A DNA stretch of 64,000 nt. Source: Lachnospiraceae bacterium. GTDB taxonomy: Bacteria; Bacillota; Clostridia; Lachnospirales; Lachnospiraceae. Numbering within the stretch: the first letter of the stretch is position 1; every line of letters starts with the position of its first letter. This document shows, piece after piece, positions 61,275 through 64,000 of this stretch. The stretch is taken from contig CAJTEY010000005.1 in assembly GCA_910575775.1 (NCBI GenBank), positions 97,267 to 161,266 of the forward strand. Reading direction: 5' to 3'. The notes below the pieces were generated by a model. It had not been told where the DNA came from. It worked only from the letters and a program-made list of their open reading frames with translations, and made no database searches. The translations under genes were made by a program, and so were the position numbers.

Positions 61275-62599
61275 ATGAAATTATTGAAATTATTGAAACG
61301 GGTTCTGTGCATGTTACTGTGTGTCGTGATCCTGTCAGGATCAGTGGGGACAAGGCACTTTGATGTAAACCATATGGAAAAGGTGGAAGCGACTACGATC
61401 GTTATCGGCGCGGGGATCACGCTTGCCACACTTTTCGAGATCTGCCTGTTTGTGGGAACAACGGCAGTGACAGCATATGGTATATATGAAGGTTATGAGA
61501 ACCGGGAGGACATCGCACGCTTTGGAAAGGAATTTATTGACTCATGCGGTGATACCGTGGACGGCTGGGTAGCGCAGATTGTCGATGCATCCGGGCAGGA
61601 CTATGTTTTCGGATCAGAGGCCCTGGAGCTGGTGCAGGACACAGAATGGTCTGCTATACAGGGCGGGATCCCGCCGGAAGGAGATCCGAACAAAAAGGAT
61701 GATAAGGACAAAGACAAGTTCCACATTCCCGGCGATCCCATGACGCATGTGGCGCAGTTCACGACTCTGGGTGCCACATGGTTCACTGCCAATGCCAGGA
61801 ACATCTACCAGGACTGGTGCGGTATCCTGGACGGCTGGGTGGGAAAAGACACGCCTGTCCTGCAGGATAATGTCCTTTACAATAACTTCTCGCAGGTTGT
61901 CACGGATGCCGACATAGCCGCACAGTGGAGCGGGGAAACATACAATTACAGAGGGTATTTTTCCCAATGGGATTGTTGACGGGAAACATATGTACAACAA
62001 TTTTACATGGAACGATAACTTTGAGTATCCTGTTGCCGCCCTGCAGTCCGAGATGGAATATATTTTTACTATTATGATGGGAAATCAGTCTCAATTAGAA
62101 GTATGGATGCATACCAGCGTTGGTGTTATGACACCCCATTTGAATCCAATCAGAATAATCATGGTACTGAAAATTATAATACGGGGTGGGCGTGGGGCTA
62201 TTCCATAAATTTTCCAGTATTTTTATGGCCGAGGTCGAAAACTATCTGAAAGGTATATCTGACGTAACCGGCGCCCTCAACTATGCAAAGTCCTGCCGCA
62301 TAGCCGACTGGCTTGCGCAGAACTGGGCAGGGCAGATGATCGACCCGCTGGTAAACATAGGGCTTACCCTGTCCCAGCTTACTGACCTGATGCGTGCGCT
62401 GGGACTTAAGACCCTGCAGGGACTGACCGCGCAGCAACTGCTTGAATTATTAAAGAATGTTCTCCCGCAGCTTGACCCGGCACTTCTTCCCGGCGCAACG
62501 CCCACGCCCATCGTTGTCGATCCGGCCGTTGACCCGGTCTATTACCCGGATCCCGATCCGGAGCCTGTTTTCCAGGCATCTGGGCAGACGTCTGAATGA
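61275..62599 (+). pseudogene. Exported structural/adsorption-like protein, multiply frameshifted
   Basis: The first frame (61275-61979) is a 234-residue exported protein with signal LCMLLCVVILSGSVG, a hydrophobic stretch (VIGAGITLATLFEICLFVGTTAV) and an Asp/Lys linker. It stops at TGA and the sense continues in three other frames: MYNNFTWNDNFEYPVAAL (from 61990), RSMDAYQRWCYDTPFESNQ (about 62091-62247) and YLKGISDVTGALNYAKSC...LKNVLPQLDPALLPGATP to 62599. The last has hydrophobic helices and a Pro/Asp-rich tail. Together these resemble one long surface or minor-coat protein, as in inovirus pIII/pVI-like regions. Not functional as it stands. Confidence 0.6.
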
Positions 62600-62942
62600 A
62601 GGGGAAATCCTGCTGCTGATCGACGAGGCACAGATGATGTTTAACAGCCGTAAGTGGCAGAACATCAGCCGCCAAGGCTGGCTGTCCTTCTTCTCCCAGC
62701 ACCGGCATTACGGGTACCCCATAAAAGAGAGAGTGGAGGGTAACTTTTTTGTGGGCAGCAAAAAACTGTTCGCAATCTATGACTCTTACAACCACTTTGA
62801 CACCCCGGGACAGGGACAGCGTGTGAGTGGGGAAAAAGGGGGCCCCACGATCACGCTGCCACTGCAGACAGCGGAACCAGAAAGGGGGAAGAAGGAGGAA
62901 GAAGATTCCGGCTTAGAGTTTATTGACCTGGACAAAAGCTGA
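62580..62942 (+). pseudogene. Zot-family (inovirus pI-like) ATPase fragment
   Basis: About 115 residues survive. LNEGEILLLIDEAQMMFNSR is the Walker-B region of Zonular occludens toxin/pI proteins, then GWLSFFSQHRHYGY jumps by deletion to PIKERVEGNFFVGSKKLF and LYDSYNHFDTP-like end (here AIYDSYNHFDTP). The Walker A half and the middle are missing. Zot proteins assemble and export filamentous phages and are hallmark genes for inoviruses. Confidence 0.78.
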
Positions 62943-63113
62943 GCGGCCATGATCCTCTTTTTCCCTGTTCACTGCACGGAGTGCCTGTATGGAAGTGGCC
63001 GCCGCAGGCGGTTGCCGGGCGGCGGATCCAATCGGGGCGGCGGGCCGCCAGCAAAACGTATTTCCGGGATAAAGTAACGCATGAATGGTATACGCAGGGA
63101 AAGGTGGTGCAGC

Positions 63114-63850
63114 ATGAACCTGGATGAATGGATCAGTATAGGGATCAGCAACGGCGTCGTGAAGATGCCGGAAATCGAGGAGAAGACCTTTGAGGAAATA
63201 TACAGGCAGTGGTTCCTAATGAAAATAAATGTAATCAAGGCACAGAGCTGTGACCGGATCGAAGTGACCTACAACCGTTACTATGCCGGAAGCTGGTTCG
63301 TGAAACAGAACGTCTCCATGCTGGATGAGGCGGCGGTGATCCGTTTCCTGACAGGGTAATCGTGGGCTGGGGCAATATCACGTCAAAGGAGTTTTCCCGT
63401 ATCTACCAGATCGCAAACAACGTGCTTGTATATGCAAGGTTCCTGCAGCTTGGCGGCGTGCGGCTCTTTGACTGGGAGATGATCAGGAGATACGTGCCGG
63501 AAGGGAAGCTGGTGAAGGATCCCCATAAGGATTTCGCCGTGCCCAGGGCGGATATCGAGCGGCTCCTGCGCATGGTCGTTGAGCAGGACATTTATCCCGT
63601 CAAGAGATCAGCCTGCCTGTGCCTCGTCATGAATTTCTATCTGGGGCTTCGGGTGGGTGAGCTGGCATCCCTGACATGGCAGGACGTGGATCTGGAAGAC
63701 AGGGTGATCCGGATCTGCAAGACAGAGACCAAGGCATACAGAAGGGACGGGAACGGGGAACGCTGCGGCGCCATGGTATATGCGGTGGTGGAGGATGTCA
63801 AGACCGTCTGTTCCGTCAGGGAAGTCCCCCTGCCAATGTCGTCAACTTAA
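63114..63850 (+). pseudogene. Tyrosine integrase, frameshifted and lacking C-terminus
   Basis: Start at ATG 63114 (AAAGGTGG 8 bp upstream). 63114-63359 encodes the N-terminal arm and core-binding domain (MNLDEWISIG, TFEEIYRQWF, YYAGSWFVKQNV). A frameshift near 63355 moves to the second frame, which continues with FSRIYQIANNVLVYARFLQL and the catalytic start NFYLGLRVGELASLTWQDVD with the first active-site Arg. Homology ends around EVPL (about 63835). The H-x-x-R and Tyr boxes are missing here; a matching H-x-x-R fragment sits at 53.7 kb. The remaining bases to 64000 are not assigned. Confidence 0.82.
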
Positions 63851-64000
63851 GCCGAAAATCCGCTAACTATAAATTTACGCGTATGAAAAAACCATTTGTT
63901 ATTCCGTGATGACTCACTTTCCTTTTGAAATGTCTGTCTGGACGGATAATGGACCTTACGTTTTTGGCGCGCTGAATCAACTGCTGCAGTTTATCCTTGT

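Noticed and set aside
63867..64000. Two competing frames at the right edge: plus strand MTHFPFEMSVWTDNGP... (transposase-like TDNG) and a minus-strand frame ending ...GFFIRVNL.
   Set aside because: Both are short and run off the window, so neither can be chosen with confidence.

Overview
The window looks like the chromosome of a mid-GC Bacillota member, most likely a gut Lachnospiraceae or related Clostridia. The reasons are strong AGGAGG-type ribosome sites, TTGACA-17-TATAAT promoters, Firmicute-type LexA boxes (GAAC-N4-GTTC), a BceAB-like transporter, a DUF1653 protein, and IS21/IS1182 and prophage debris of Clostridia type. No genus can be fixed from the sequence alone. I saw no rRNA, tRNA or CRISPR array.

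Layout. 0-2.2 kb: end of an ABC ATPase and its FtsX-like permease. 2.3-5.7 kb: an AT-rich, two-gene AAA ATPase plus subtilase cassette of the IetAS type (plasmid-stability and presumed defence), followed by a complete IS21-family element (5.9-8.6 kb). 8.6-12.2 kb: small accessory genes and a decayed MATE transporter. 12.2-15.9 kb: argJ-argB-argD behind a hairpin-rich leader. 15.9-25.7 kb: an orphan solute-binding protein, comEA, a two-component system, a GerMN lipoprotein, comEC and holA. 25.9-35.8 kb: thrH, then a DeoR-controlled nucleoside/sugar locus (nucleoside hydrolase, two permeases, a binding protein and a HAD-TIM barrel fusion), MgtC and adenosine deaminase. 36.4-40.4 kb: a DUF1653 gene, a 5'-nucleotidase and an SfsA-MutY fusion behind a promoter carrying two LexA boxes, so probably an SOS-controlled nucleic-acid repair or turnover operon. 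40.6-42.6 kb: a glycosyltransferase, an 87-bp tandem repeat and a PAP2 phosphatase. 42.8-46.9 kb: glyA, a structured leader, hom and aspartate kinase. 47.0-49.7 kb: a soluble [FeFe]-hydrogenase-like chemotaxis-type sensor and a LUD protein. 49.9-53.6 kb: a strongly promoted GA-rich RNA candidate, a GH3 glycosidase with a long acidic N-terminus, and a PadR operon.

53.6 kb to the end is a mosaic accessory island. It holds an integrase 3' fragment, a RelE fragment fused in frame to a replication-initiator C-terminus, small membrane and DNA-binding proteins, an exported protein broken in several places, a truncated Zot-type ATPase, and the 5' two thirds of a tyrosine integrase. I read this as a degraded inovirus-like (filamentous phage) or related small integrative element. 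It has been interrupted by a truncated large serine recombinase, an IS1182-family element and an intact TetR-flavoprotein-FMN-binding operon.

The items most worth following up are the IetAS cassette, the SOS-controlled SfsA-MutY operon, the hydrogenase-like signalling protein, the structured leader before hom, the GA-rich RNA, and the inovirus-like remnant.
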